NCBI GenBank assembly: GCA_019114745.1
Contig: DXEY01000115.1
Location: 1-38,712, forward strand
Reading direction: 5' to 3'
DNA: 38,712 nt
DNA from: Candidatus Mediterraneibacter colneyensis
GTDB taxonomy: Bacteria; Bacillota; Clostridia; Lachnospirales; Lachnospiraceae
Below, piece by piece: positions 24,363-33,426 of the stretch. Numbering within the stretch: the stretch's first letter is position 1; the number at the start of each line of letters is the position of its first letter. The translations under genes were made by a program, and so were the position numbers. The notes beneath the pieces were generated by a model. That model was not told the DNA's origin. It saw only the letters and a program-made list of their open reading frames with translations, and did not search any database.

Positions 24363-25319
24363 ATGGAGAAAAAATATGATGTGATCGCGCTCGGCGAGCT
24401 TCTGATCGATTTTACGATGAACGGGCAGAGCGAACAGGGAAACAATATGTTTGAGGCGTGCCCCGGCGGGGCGCCCTGCAATGTGCTCGCGCTTCTCAAC
24501 AAGATGGGAAAAAAGACGGCATTTTTGGGAAAAGTCGGGCAGGATCAGTTTGGCACCCTCCTGAAAAATACGATCACCGAGGCGGGGATCGACTCCTCCA
24601 TGCTCGTAATGGACAAGTCTGTGAATACAACGCTTGCGTTTGTACACACATTCCCGGACGGGGACAGAGAGTTCTCCTTCTACCGGAATCCGGGGGCGGA
24701 TATGATGCTTACGGAAGATGAGGTGGATCCCGCGTTTATCGCACAGACAAAGATCTTCCATTTCGGGACACTGTCCATGACGCATGACGGCGTGCGGGCA
24801 GCGACAAAGAAAGCAGTGCAGGCGGCAAAAGAGGCGGGATGCCTGGTATCGTTTGACCCGAATCTGCGCCCGCCGCTCTGGTCATCTCTGGATCTGGCAA
24901 AGGAGCAGATGGAATACGGCTTCGGAGTATGCGATATCCTGAAAATATCGGACAACGAGATCCAGTTCGTATCCGGAAAGGAGGATTACGACGAAGGGAT
25001 CGCTTACCTGCAGGAGAAATATCATATCCCAATGATCCTCCTGACGATGGGAAAAGACGGCAGCAGGGCGTATTATAAAGGAATGCGCGTGGAGCGTCCC
25101 GGATTTACAGTAAAAGCGATCGAGACTACCGGAGCCGGGGATACCTTCTGCGGCAGCTCCCTGAACTATCTTGTAGAGCACGGGTTTGACAACCTGACAG
25201 AGGATCAGCTCGGCGAGCTTCTGACCTTCGCGAATGCGGCTGCGGCGATCGTAACGACAAAGAAAGGCGCGATCCGTTCCATGCCGGAGAGGGAGGAAGT
25301 AGAGGCGCTGATCGGGTAG
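24363..25319 (+). CDS. PfkB-family sugar kinase, probably fructokinase
   Basis: This is a ribokinase-fold kinase that phosphorylates a sugar from ATP. The 318 residues begin KKYDVIALGELLIDFTMNG, show the substrate-site block CPGGAPCNVLALLNKMGKKTAFLGKVGQDQFG and end with PfkB signature 2, ETTGAGDTFCGS, whose Asp is the catalytic base. The pattern fits bacterial fructokinase better than ribokinase or adenosine kinase, but specificity is inference. The ATG at 24363 follows AGGAGGGATTTGGAA. It lies 1.7 kb upstream of the alpha-galactoside locus, where fructose release by the GH13 enzyme would supply its substrate. Confidence 0.8.
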   Translation: MEKKYDVIALGELLIDFTMNGQSEQGNNMFEACPGGAPCNVLALLNKMGKKTAFLGKVGQDQFGTLLKNTITEAGIDSSMLVMDKSVNTTLAFVHTFPDGDREFSFYRNPGADMMLTEDEVDPAFIAQTKIFHFGTLSMTHDGVRAATKKAVQAAKEAGCLVSFDPNLRPPLWSSLDLAKEQMEYGFGVCDILKISDNEIQFVSGKEDYDEGIAYLQEKYHIPMILLTMGKDGSRAYYKGMRVERPGFTVKAIETTGAGDTFCGSSLNYLVEHGFDNLTEDQLGELLTFANAAAAIVTTKKGAIRSMPEREEVEALIG

Positions 25320-25505
25320 AGAGGCCCGGAGGCGAACGTTTGCAGATACAAACACCGACGTAAAAAATGATAGACAATAAGTTTTGAGGTATAAATATAT
25401 TCATGAGATTGTGTACAGGAAGTAGTTGACAGAAATGACGACAGCAGCGACACTTTTGGCAGCAGGTGACTCTGTCCTTTTTATCTGTCAATCCGGAAAA
25501 TGCAC
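25320..25505. other. Intergenic region after the sugar kinase, no gene recognised
   Basis: This short AT-richer stretch of about 190 bases has no convincing promoter, RNA or coding region. A small open frame from the ATG at 25436 (MTTAATLLAAGDSVLFICQ...) has no good ribosome site and runs through the terminator, so it is not called. Confidence 0.5.
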
Positions 25506-25567
25506 AAAAAGCAGAAGGCATATCCTGCCCGTTTTGCAGCGGGCGGGGGATGCCTTCTGCTTTTTTC
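25506..25567 (+). terminator. Long intrinsic terminator after the sugar kinase gene
   Basis: AAAAAGCAGAAGGCAT (25506-25521) pairs with ATGCCTTCTGCTTTTT (25550-25565), enclosing a second short stem (CCTGCCCG with CGGGCGGGG). A T run follows. It ends just 19 bases before the truncated surface-protein frame. Confidence 0.88.
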
Positions 25568-25585
25568 TAAAGAACATAAACGAGG

Positions 25586-26905
25586 ATGAAAGGACAGGGA
25601 TATGACAGCAGTGCGGACAGCTACGACTACGTTTATTACGGCGCATGGAGTAACGAAAATGTGAAATGGCGGGTGCTGTCGATGAATGGAAACGGCGGGA
25701 CTTACAGCGACGGCACAAATGCAGTGGGATCAGATGGCGCCATGTTCCTGCTCTCCGACGAGCTGCTGGGAACAGGAAGTAATGGTAGTGTGTATTTTCA
25801 ACAGAACTATCATACTTATGTTAATAACGATACCTGGCATAAAGGCAGTGATCCTGGCAGCGACGACCACTCAAGCTGCGTAAATGCAAATGTATGGCAG
25901 GGCAGCGACTGTCTCTATATCTTCAACGAACAGTGCAACGGCGATTACAAAACCGATTATGCCAGTGAGTTCCAGCCGGTTTCCCTGACAAAGAACGTGT
26001 TTTCCGTTACAAATACTCTCACAAATATCACCAGCAGTAATACGGCAATCTCCCATATCGCTACGGGAGATTATACCACCACCCTCTCCGTAAGCGGTGT
26101 ATACCGCCTGCCGGAGAGCATCACGGTCAGCGCAGACGGACGTCCGCTTACCGCCGGAACAGACTATACTTATGAATCCTCAACGGGAGAACTTATCATA
26201 CCGTCCGCCAGTATCACAGGGGATATTATAATTACAGCCGCAGGGATAGAGAACAAAGAAACGACGCCAAACGTCTCCTTTACCGCCACGGGCGACAGCG
26301 GAGGAACCCTCTCCGGCGTGGAGGCGGGTATGCAGTACAGCGCAGACGGCGGCAATAGCTGGACAACGATCCGGGCGGCGGATATCAATAAAGATAATAG
26401 TATTTCAGTCAGCAGCGTGACCGCCGCCAACGGCATACAGGTAAAAAGGTCAGGAAACGGTACGACGACTGTTGATTCCGATATACAGAGGATAACCGTG
26501 ACACAGGCAGCTCAGCCCACTGGCATTGGAAAGGCGGACTGCACCACATATGAGCAGGATGACGGGCAGATCACGGGGGTGGACAATACAATGGAGTACC
26601 GGCTCTCCACCGTTTCCGACTGGACTTCCATTACTGCCGATATGCTCACCGACGGAAATCTTACGGGACTTTCAAGCGGGACATATTACGTAAGAGTGAA
26701 GGCGGCCGGAACAATGCTTGCATCCCCGTATGCCGAAGTAACGGTCGGGACGCCTTCCTCGCCAACAATGGGAGGACATATGGGCGGAACAGATACCCCT
26801 GAGACCGGCGACGACAATAATATCGCCCTTTGGATCGCAGTCATAATAGCATCAGGCGCAGCCCTGACCGGAACCGTTCTCTACAGACGAAAGAAAAATA
26901 CATGA
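25586..26905 (+). CDS. Sortase-anchored surface protein, 5' truncated (no signal peptide)
   Basis: The 439 residues read as the main part and tail of a cell-wall-anchored protein. The N-terminal block (YVYYGAWSNENVKWRVLSMN to FLLSDELLG, about 15-65) resembles a domain that usually follows a signal peptide in clostridial surface proteins. Beta-rich repeats follow, including two related segments (MQYSADGGNSWTTI and MEYRLSTVSDWTSI). The C-terminus is a sorting signal: TPETGDD, a hydrophobic helix (about 412-432) and RRKKNT. No signal peptide, no ATG with a normal ribosome site (GAGG abuts the ATG) and no promoter were found, and the frame begins right after a strong terminator. It is probably a remnant left by a 5' deletion, not a secreted product. 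Confidence 0.75.
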   Translation: MKGQGYDSSADSYDYVYYGAWSNENVKWRVLSMNGNGGTYSDGTNAVGSDGAMFLLSDELLGTGSNGSVYFQQNYHTYVNNDTWHKGSDPGSDDHSSCVNANVWQGSDCLYIFNEQCNGDYKTDYASEFQPVSLTKNVFSVTNTLTNITSSNTAISHIATGDYTTTLSVSGVYRLPESITVSADGRPLTAGTDYTYESSTGELIIPSASITGDIIITAAGIENKETTPNVSFTATGDSGGTLSGVEAGMQYSADGGNSWTTIRAADINKDNSISVSSVTAANGIQVKRSGNGTTTVDSDIQRITVTQAAQPTGIGKADCTTYEQDDGQITGVDNTMEYRLSTVSDWTSITADMLTDGNLTGLSSGTYYVRVKAAGTMLASPYAEVTVGTPSSPTMGGHMGGTDTPETGDDNNIALWIAVIIASGAALTGTVLYRRKKNT

Positions 26906-27029
26906 GGTGGCGAAGGCTGGTTGGATTTGGATGAACTGAAAGCACTTGTGGCGGCGGTGTTTTGACAGGGAGTTTTGCCGACAAAGCACCGGGGAGAAGA
27001 ACTCGTCCTCTTGTTTTCGGCAAATCCCC

Positions 27030-27878
27030 TTACACCAGCCGGTTTGTATTCCTCCACTCCCGCGGAGGCATGCCGTACACATTTTTGAACGCCCTGGAGA
27101 AGTGGAGCTGGTTCGGGTAGCCGACGGCGTTTCCGATATCGCTGACAGACAGGGAGGTCAGCTTGAGGAGTTCGGCTGCTTTTGCCATACGGTAGCTTAA
27201 GAGGAACTGCTGAGGCGATTTTCCTACAGTTTCTTTGAAGATGCGCCCGAAGTAGGTGCGGTTCAGCCCGCAGAAAGAAGCGATCTCTTCGACGGAGATA
27301 TCGTTCTGGAAGTTCTGTTCGATAAAGTTCAGCGCTTCTTTTATATAGAAGTCCCTTACCTTTCCGTTCAGCGCCATCTGCATGGAAGCGGCGGAGCGGG
27401 TGAGATAATCGATGAAGAGATAGAGATGCCCGATCAGATGGTATGTGGATTCACTGGAGTGTTCCACGATGTGGAGCATCTCGTCTTTCATATTTTCCCG
27501 GAGATCCTTAAATGTTGCATGGTAGACCGGATGATCCGGCGTCAGTCCTGCCGTCTCGATGAGCTCTCTGGCGCGGAGTCCGTCAAACTCGATCCACACG
27601 TATTCCCACGGGAGATTGCGGTCTGCGATGTATGTATTGATCTGTCTCGGAAAGATCATGAAGCCCTGCTCGCTTCGGATCTGGTATTCATGCGTCGTTC
27701 CTTTTGAGTCGTCTGCCATGAGCCTTCCGGTGCCGGAGAGGACATAATGGAAGAGGTAGTGATTGCGGACAGCAGGCCCGAAAGACTGCGCCGGGTCGCA
27801 CTGTTCCCTGCCAAACTGATACATGCTCAGGTCGACAAAATTTTCACTTGGAAACACGGAAAATGTTGTTTTTCCCAT
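27030..27878 (-). CDS. AraC-family regulator of the alpha-galactoside locus
   Basis: The 282-residue regulator has an N-terminal cupin-like sugar-sensing domain (YLFHYVLSGTGRL ... EQGFMIFPRQINTYIAD, about 40-95) and a C-terminal AraC double helix-turn-helix (about 185-278: DISVEEIASFCGLNRTYFGRIFK, then SVSDIGNAVGYPNQLHFSRAFK). It resembles MsmR/RafR-type activators of raffinose and melibiose operons. It is divergent from the transporter and GH36/GH13 genes and shares a 210-base control region with repeated CATTTTGGTAT sites. The start follows CAAGGAGTAAGCCT. It is read as an activator because the target promoter lacks a good -35. Confidence 0.9.
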   Translation of the reverse strand: MGKTTFSVFPSENFVDLSMYQFGREQCDPAQSFGPAVRNHYLFHYVLSGTGRLMADDSKGTTHEYQIRSEQGFMIFPRQINTYIADRNLPWEYVWIEFDGLRARELIETAGLTPDHPVYHATFKDLRENMKDEMLHIVEHSSESTYHLIGHLYLFIDYLTRSAASMQMALNGKVRDFYIKEALNFIEQNFQNDISVEEIASFCGLNRTYFGRIFKETVGKSPQQFLLSYRMAKAAELLKLTSLSVSDIGNAVGYPNQLHFSRAFKNVYGMPPREWRNTNRLV

Positions 27879-27939
27879 AGGCTTACTCCTTGCTTTAACT
27901 GTACATTTTCATAGCTGATGTATAGATTATAACTTAAAA

Positions 27940-28036
27940 TATACCAAAATGCGATGCAACTTTACACAAAATGGATATAAGTTGCATTTTGGTATAAACA
28001 CGAAAAATGCGGATATTCTTAGATACATTTTGGTAT
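27940..28036. promoter_or_regulatory. Three-site AraC operator in the divergent control region
   Basis: The motif (G)CATTTTGGTAT(A) occurs three times: reverse-oriented at 27940-27952 and forward at 27984-27996 and 28026-28036. The first two form a large inverted repeat that also includes GCAACTT/AAGTTGC arms. The third ends two bases before the -10 of the transporter operon. Two sites in one orientation plus one inverted fits an AraC protein that can loop or switch between repression and activation. Confidence 0.7.
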
Positions 28037-28038
28037 GT

Positions 28039-28044
28039 TATAAT
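28039..28044 (+). promoter_or_regulatory. -10 box of the alpha-galactoside transporter operon
   Basis: A perfect TATAAT at 28039-28044 has no recognisable -35 at 16-18 bases upstream; the region reads TTCTTA instead. The AraC site at 28026-28036 overlaps the spacer, as expected for an activator-dependent promoter. The start would be near 28051. Confidence 0.65.
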
Positions 28045-28088
28045 CATGGCATAAGCGGAAAAAGCTAAAGGAAGGAGCTGAATCAATT

Positions 28089-29372
28089 ATGAAAAAGAAA
28101 AACGCGGTCAGTGCGGTGCTCGCGGTGTCCATGCTTGCCACACTGATTCTTCCGGGATGCGGTTCGGGCGGCGACAGCGGTGTGACGGAGATCGAGATCC
28201 TGCAGTACAAACCGGAAGCGGCAACGTATTTTGACCAGGTGGAAGATGAGTTCAATGCGTCTCATGACGATATTCACCTGACCATCAGTTCACCGAATGA
28301 TGCCAGTACGATCATGAGAACCCGTTTTATCAGGGAGGACTATCCTGATATCATCGGCATAGGAGGAGACATCAACTATTCTTACTATGTTGACGCGGGT
28401 ATCCTTGCCGATGTATCAGACTACGAGGGGCTGTCTGATATCAACCAGTCTTATATCGACATTCTGGAGAATCTCGAGATCGTTCCGACCGAAGGCACAT
28501 ACGGAGTTCCCTATGTGGCAAATGCTGCCGGCATCCTTTACAACAGGGATATGTTTGAGGAGCATGGCTGGGAGATCCCGGAGACATGGACAGAGCTGCT
28601 CGCCCTGTGCGAGGATATCCAGGCGGAAGGCATCCTGCCGTTCTACTTCGGATTCCGCGATACGTGGACCTGTCTGGCGCCGTGGAACGCCCTTGCAGTA
28701 GGACTTGCGCCGGCTGACACCTGCCGGAATGTAAATGCGGGAGAGACGACATTTACAGAGGAATACCGTGAGACGGCAGAGAAGTGTCTTGAACTTGTGA
28801 GCTACGGGCCGGACGATCCGTTTGCATACGGCTACAATGACGCGTGTACGGCGTTTGCGAACGGAGAATCAGCGATGTACCCGATCGGAAGCTACGCGGT
28901 ACCCCAGATCCTGTCGGTAAATCCGGAGATGAATATTGATTCCTTCGTAATGCCGGGCAACGACAATGTAGAGGACAACACACTGAACTCGGGCGTTGAC
29001 CTGATGTTCGCAGTGACAGAAGCATGCGAGCACAAGGAAGAGGCTCTTGAAGTGATCGATTTCCTGCTTGAGGATGAGAATATCCAGGCTTATATCGACG
29101 ACCAGAACGCGATCCCGTGTAAGACCGGAGACTTCCAGCTTGCATCACAGCTTGACGGCATGACCTCATCTATCGAGGCGGGCGACATGACGGACTACCA
29201 GGATCACTATTATCCGTCTGAGATGGCGGCTGACGCGCTGATCCAGACATACCTGATCAACGAGGATGTGGATGCGTTCCTGAGTGACTTTGATTCGCGC
29301 TGGCAGAGGTACAACAGGGATATCATCCGTGAAGTCCAAGAATATAACGAAGAACACGGGACTGCCGAGTAG
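28089..29372 (+). CDS. ABC sugar-binding lipoprotein (family 1 solute-binding protein)
   Basis: This is the extracellular receptor of an oligosaccharide importer. The 427 residues start with a lipoprotein signal peptide (MKKKNAVSAVLAVSMLATLI then LPGC, acylated Cys24) and a family 1 binding-protein fold: IEILQYKPEAATYFDQVEDEFN, then GVPYVANAAGILYNRDMFEEHG and AFANGESAMYPIGS. The sequence resembles MsmE/RafE-type receptors for raffinose-family sugars, but the ligand is inferred from the neighbouring GH36. It starts after GGAAGGAG and is the first gene of the transporter-hydrolase run. Confidence 0.9.
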   Translation: MKKKNAVSAVLAVSMLATLILPGCGSGGDSGVTEIEILQYKPEAATYFDQVEDEFNASHDDIHLTISSPNDASTIMRTRFIREDYPDIIGIGGDINYSYYVDAGILADVSDYEGLSDINQSYIDILENLEIVPTEGTYGVPYVANAAGILYNRDMFEEHGWEIPETWTELLALCEDIQAEGILPFYFGFRDTWTCLAPWNALAVGLAPADTCRNVNAGETTFTEEYRETAEKCLELVSYGPDDPFAYGYNDACTAFANGESAMYPIGSYAVPQILSVNPEMNIDSFVMPGNDNVEDNTLNSGVDLMFAVTEACEHKEEALEVIDFLLEDENIQAYIDDQNAIPCKTGDFQLASQLDGMTSSIEAGDMTDYQDHYYPSEMAADALIQTYLINEDVDAFLSDFDSRWQRYNRDIIREVQEYNEEHGTAE

Positions 29373-29389
29373 GAAAGGAGCGGGGAAAT

Positions 29390-30262
29390 ATGAAAAGAGC
29401 AAATGACAGCAAACGAACTTATATGCTGATCACAATACCGATCCTGGCACTGTTCGTATGCTTTAACACAGTACCGCTGATCCACGGTGTGATCTACAGT
29501 TTTACTAACTTTAAAGGATTTGGAGATTATGACTGGGTAGGCTTGAGGAACTACATGGATCTGTTCACAGACCCCAGAATCGGAAACTCCTATCTGTTTA
29601 CGATCAAGCTCGCCATTGTTGCTACGATCGTGACCAATGTGATCAGCCTGATCCTGGCGCTCGGACTGAACAGCAAGATCAAAGGAAAAACATTCCTGCG
29701 TGCGGCTTATTTCGTGCCGAACGTACTCGGAGCGCTGGTCGTAGGTTATATTTTCCAGTATATCTTTACTTACATCCTGCCGGAGCTGGGCAAGATGATC
29801 GGCAGCGAGACGCTGAGCGCCAGCCTGCTATCAAACACAAACCTGGCGTGGATCGCCATTGTAGTCGTATGTGCATGGCAGAATATCGCTATGAATACGA
29901 TCATCTATATTTCCGGACTTCAGACTGTGCCGGAAGATGTGTACGAGGCGGGCGACCTGGACGGAGCGACAGGCTGGAAGAAATTCAGATACCTGACCTT
30001 CCCGCTGATCATCCCGTTCTTTACTATAAATATGGTTCTCTGCGTGAAGAACTTCCTGATGGTATTCGACCAGATCATGGCGATGACCCAGGGAGGCCCC
30101 GCACAGAGTACAGAGTCTATTTCCTATCTGATCTACCAGAATGGTATGGAAGGCGGAAGCTTCGGATATCAGAGTGCTAACGCGGTCGTATTCTTTATCG
30201 TGATCGTTGCAATCTCTGTTGCGCAGATGTCCATATCAGGCAGGAAGGAGGAACAGTTATAA
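29390..30262 (+). CDS. ABC sugar permease, MsmF/UgpA-like
   Basis: This is the first membrane subunit of the oligosaccharide importer. The 290 residues form six predicted helices. The cytoplasmic EAA loop reads EAGDLDGATGWKKFRYLTFPLI, which docks to the shared ATPase. It starts after AAAGGAGCGGGGAAAT and its stop overlaps the start of the next permease by one base (TAATG). No ATPase gene is in the locus; a shared MsmK/UgpC-type ATPase encoded elsewhere is likely. Confidence 0.92.
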   Translation: MKRANDSKRTYMLITIPILALFVCFNTVPLIHGVIYSFTNFKGFGDYDWVGLRNYMDLFTDPRIGNSYLFTIKLAIVATIVTNVISLILALGLNSKIKGKTFLRAAYFVPNVLGALVVGYIFQYIFTYILPELGKMIGSETLSASLLSNTNLAWIAIVVVCAWQNIAMNTIIYISGLQTVPEDVYEAGDLDGATGWKKFRYLTFPLIIPFFTINMVLCVKNFLMVFDQIMAMTQGGPAQSTESISYLIYQNGMEGGSFGYQSANAVVFFIVIVAISVAQMSISGRKEEQL

Positions 30263-31104
30263 TGTATGAGAAAATGAAAGCAAGAATCAACTGGCCCATT
30301 ACGATCCTTCTGTTTATCGGGCTGCTTACAATCGTATTCCCGCTGTACATGGCGATCATTATCGCATTTAAACAGCCGTCGGAGATGACGACGAGTATCT
30401 CCGGCATCCTGTCCCTGCCGGAGACGTGGAGCCTGAGCAACTTCGCGCAGGCGATGGAAGTGACAGACTTCTGGCGTTCGCTCGGCAACAGTTTGCTGGT
30501 TACGGTCAGCACGGTCGTGCTCTGTATCATCCTTCATTCTCTGATGGGATATGCCGTTGGAAGAAACAAATCGCACAGCAAAGTGTACAATGTAATTTAC
30601 CTGTTTATCGTAAGCGGTATGTTCGTTCCGTTCGCGATCCTGATGATGCCTCTGGCAAAACAGACGGCTGAGATGCACCTCGCAAATTGGGCTGGTGTTA
30701 TCCTCCTTTATGTGGTATTCTATATGCCGATGAATTTGCTCCTGTATACAGGATATCTTGTAAATATACCGATCGCACTTGAGGAAGCGGCGAGAGTGGA
30801 CGGCGCGAGCACATGGCGGACGTTCTGGAGGATCATCTTCCCGATCATGAAGCCGATGCACGCTACGGTAGCGGTCATCACCGCGCTGGCCGTATGGAAT
30901 GACGTTATGACTCCGCTGGTCATCATGGCAGGAAGCGGACAGAATACGCTGCCGCTGGCACAGCTTACATTCCAGACACAGTTTGGTACAAACTATAACC
31001 TGGCATTTGCATCGTATCTGCTGGCGCTGATCCCGATCATCATCTTCTACGTGATCTGCCAGAAACAGATCATCAATGGCGTGGTAAACGGCGCTGTGAA
31101 GTAA
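30262..31104 (+). CDS. ABC sugar permease, MsmG/UgpE-like
   Basis: This is the second membrane subunit of the importer. The 280 residues form six predicted helices. The EAA loop is EEAARVDGASTWRTFWRIIFPIMKP. The N-terminus has the usual long first helix (INWPITILLFIGLLTIVFPLYM). Its ATG overlaps the previous stop; AGGAGGAACAGTTATA provides the ribosome site. The GH36 gene follows after 118 bases containing a stable hairpin. Confidence 0.92.
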   Translation: MYEKMKARINWPITILLFIGLLTIVFPLYMAIIIAFKQPSEMTTSISGILSLPETWSLSNFAQAMEVTDFWRSLGNSLLVTVSTVVLCIILHSLMGYAVGRNKSHSKVYNVIYLFIVSGMFVPFAILMMPLAKQTAEMHLANWAGVILLYVVFYMPMNLLLYTGYLVNIPIALEEAARVDGASTWRTFWRIIFPIMKPMHATVAVITALAVWNDVMTPLVIMAGSGQNTLPLAQLTFQTQFGTNYNLAFASYLLALIPIIIFYVICQKQIINGVVNGAVK

Positions 31105-31137
31105 ATACAGCCGGATGCTATAAAATATCTGCGGTGA

Positions 31138-31174
31138 GGCGGGTCTGTGTACGGGATCAGTACATGAACCCGCC
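31138..31174 (+). other. Intergenic hairpin between the permease and alpha-galactosidase genes
   Basis: GGCGGGT (31138-31144) pairs with ACCCGCC (31168-31174), with an inner GTGTAC/GTACAT stem. It is followed by TTTGCG, not a true T run, so it may be a weak terminator or an mRNA-stabilising hairpin that sets importer and hydrolase levels apart. Confidence 0.5.
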
Positions 31175-31222
31175 TTTGCGCGGGAGCGGTTTGTCATATT
31201 ACAGATCAGGAGAGACTTAGTT

Positions 31223-33406
31223 ATGAGTATCATTTATGAAGAAAAGCAGAAAACGATTACCCTGCACACAGAGAATACAACCTATCAGATGCAGATAGAC
31301 AGGTACGGTTTCCTGCTCCATCTATACTATGGAAAACGGGCAGAGGGCTGTATGGACTATCTGCTGACATACTATGACAGGGGATTTTCCGGCAATCCGT
31401 ATGACGCCGGGACAGATAAGACCTATTCCATGGACGCGCTGCCGCAGGAATTTCCTTCCCTTGGGACAGGGGATTACCGCACGCCGGCATGCATTATCAA
31501 AAATACAGACCGGACGTACAGCAGTGACTTCCGGTATGAGAGCCACACGATCCGGGAAGGGAAATACTCTCTGGAAGGGCTGCCGGCGGTATATGCCGAC
31601 GCCTGCGAGGCGCAGACTTTGGAGGTCGTGCTGGTGGACCGGGTGACAGGAGTGAAAGCGGAGCTTCTGTACGGCGTGCTGCCGGAGTATGACGTGATCA
31701 CAAGGAGCGTCAGGATCATCAATGCCAGCGAAGGGCATATTTCAGTGAAAAAACTGATGCCTGCCTGCCTTGAAATGGTGGGCGGAGAGTATGATTTTAT
31801 CACATTCTACGGCCGTCATGCCATGGAGCGCAACTGCCAGAGGATGCCCATCGGCCATGGGGTATCCAAGATCGGAAGCCTGCGCGGGACTTCCAGCCAC
31901 CAGTACAATCCGGCGGTGATCGTGGCGGAGCATGACGCCACGGAAGATGCGGGCGGATGTTATGGGATGGCGTTTGTCTACAGCGGGGGATTCCAGAGCG
32001 AGGCGGGAAAGGATCAGTATTATCAGACCCGCGTGCTGATGGGATTTTCTGAGGAACAGTTTGCCTATCCGCTCAATGCTGGCGAGGAGTTCCAGTCTCC
32101 GGAGGTTATTATGAGTTATTCTTCCGGGGGGCTGGCGAAGCTCTCCCATAATTTCCACCGCTGTATGCGCACCCACCTCTGCCGGGGCAAATACAAAGAG
32201 ATGGTGCGCCCGATCCTGCTGAACAGCTGGGAGGCGTCCTACTTTGACTTTACAGGCGAGAGCCTTCTGAAACTTGCAAAACAGGCGGCTGAACTGGGAA
32301 TCGAGATGTTTGTCATGGACGACGGATGGTTCGGCAGACGCGACAGCGAGCTCAGGGGACTGGGGGACTGGAAGGTCAATGAGGAGAAGCTGGGCTGTAC
32401 GCTCGGCGAGCTGATCGAAAAGATCAATGGCATGGGACTGAAATTCGGTATCTGGATCGAGCCGGAGATGGTAAACGAAGACAGCGACCTGTACCGCGAG
32501 CATCCGGACTGGGCGTTCGTCATACCCGGACGGCGTCCGAACCGTTCGAGACACCAGCTCGTCCTTGATTTCTCCAGAAAAGAAGTGGTGGACTATATCT
32601 ATGAGCAGATCTGCGGCGTCCTTGACCAGGGCAATGTGGAATATGTCAAGTGGGATATGAACCGGAGTCTGGCGGACATTTATTCTGCCACGGCGGACAG
32701 CCAGGGGCGTGTGCTACACGACTACGTGCTCGGGCTCTATGACTTCCTGGAGCGCCTGGTCAACCGGTATCCGAATATCCTGATCGAGGGGTGCAGTGGC
32801 GGCGGCGGACGTTTTGACGCCGGTATGCTGTACTACACACCTCAGATCTGGTGCAGTGACAATACCGACCCGATCGACCGTCTGGAGATTCAGTACGGGA
32901 CATCTTTCATCTATCCGGCATCTTCGATCGGCGCCCATGTTTCTGCTTCGCCGAACCATCAGACCGGAAGAGTCACTTCCCTCAAGACGAGAGGAATGGT
33001 GGCGATGGCGGGAACCTTCGGCTATGAACTGAACCTGAATGAACTCAGCGGGGAAGACAAAGCGGAGATCCGCCGCCAGATCGCAGAGTACAAAAAATAT
33101 GCGTCGCTCGTGCAGACCGGGCGCTACTACCGGCTGACCAATCCCCAGACGGATAACCAGGGGGCATGGGAGTTTGTCTCTGAGGATCAGACAGAGGCGC
33201 TCGTACAGGTCGTCGGCATTAAGAAACATGCCAATATGACGGTTGATTATATCAAAGTAAAAGGTTTGAAAGAAAATACGATGTACCGCGATACGGAAAG
33301 CGGGCGGATGTACAACAGCACCGCCCTTGCTGAGGCGGGGATACCAAAGCCGGTATTGGACGGCGAGTATCAGGCGTATCAGTGGCATTTCGTGTGTGAA
33401 AAATAA
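31223..33406 (+). CDS. Alpha-galactosidase, GH36
   Basis: GH36 enzymes remove terminal alpha-1,6-galactose from melibiose, raffinose and stachyose. The 727 residues have an N-terminal beta-sandwich, a TIM barrel and a C-terminal domain, the usual full-length layout. Catalytic motifs are complete: YVKWDMNR with nucleophile Asp478, and WCSDNTDPIDR with acid/base Asp546; the GCSGGGGRFDAGM block is typical of GH36 subgroup I. There is no signal peptide, so it acts in the cytoplasm after import. The ATG follows AGGAGAGACTTAGTT. It is 20 bases before the GH13 gene. Confidence 0.96.
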   Translation: MSIIYEEKQKTITLHTENTTYQMQIDRYGFLLHLYYGKRAEGCMDYLLTYYDRGFSGNPYDAGTDKTYSMDALPQEFPSLGTGDYRTPACIIKNTDRTYSSDFRYESHTIREGKYSLEGLPAVYADACEAQTLEVVLVDRVTGVKAELLYGVLPEYDVITRSVRIINASEGHISVKKLMPACLEMVGGEYDFITFYGRHAMERNCQRMPIGHGVSKIGSLRGTSSHQYNPAVIVAEHDATEDAGGCYGMAFVYSGGFQSEAGKDQYYQTRVLMGFSEEQFAYPLNAGEEFQSPEVIMSYSSGGLAKLSHNFHRCMRTHLCRGKYKEMVRPILLNSWEASYFDFTGESLLKLAKQAAELGIEMFVMDDGWFGRRDSELRGLGDWKVNEEKLGCTLGELIEKINGMGLKFGIWIEPEMVNEDSDLYREHPDWAFVIPGRRPNRSRHQLVLDFSRKEVVDYIYEQICGVLDQGNVEYVKWDMNRSLADIYSATADSQGRVLHDYVLGLYDFLERLVNRYPNILIEGCSGGGGRFDAGMLYYTPQIWCSDNTDPIDRLEIQYGTSFIYPASSIGAHVSASPNHQTGRVTSLKTRGMVAMAGTFGYELNLNELSGEDKAEIRRQIAEYKKYASLVQTGRYYRLTNPQTDNQGAWEFVSEDQTEALVQVVGIKKHANMTVDYIKVKGLKENTMYRDTESGRMYNSTALAEAGIPKPVLDGEYQAYQWHFVCEK

Positions 33407-33426
33407 CAGAAACGGGGGCGTGAAAC

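Noticed and set aside
25436..25603. Small open frame from the ATG at 25436 through the terminator
   Set aside because: It has no ribosome site and its codons run through a strong intrinsic terminator, so it is unlikely to be translated.
25320..26905. Insertion sequence or transposon around the truncated surface gene
   Set aside because: No transposase, terminal inverted repeats or target duplication could be seen; the truncation is noted without assigning a mobile element.
26906..26962. Short frame GGEGWLDLDELKALVAAVF after the surface-protein stop
   Set aside because: It is only about 19 codons after a TGA with no start codon or ribosome site; it may be a remnant tail but cannot be supported as a gene, and I saw no selenocysteine context.
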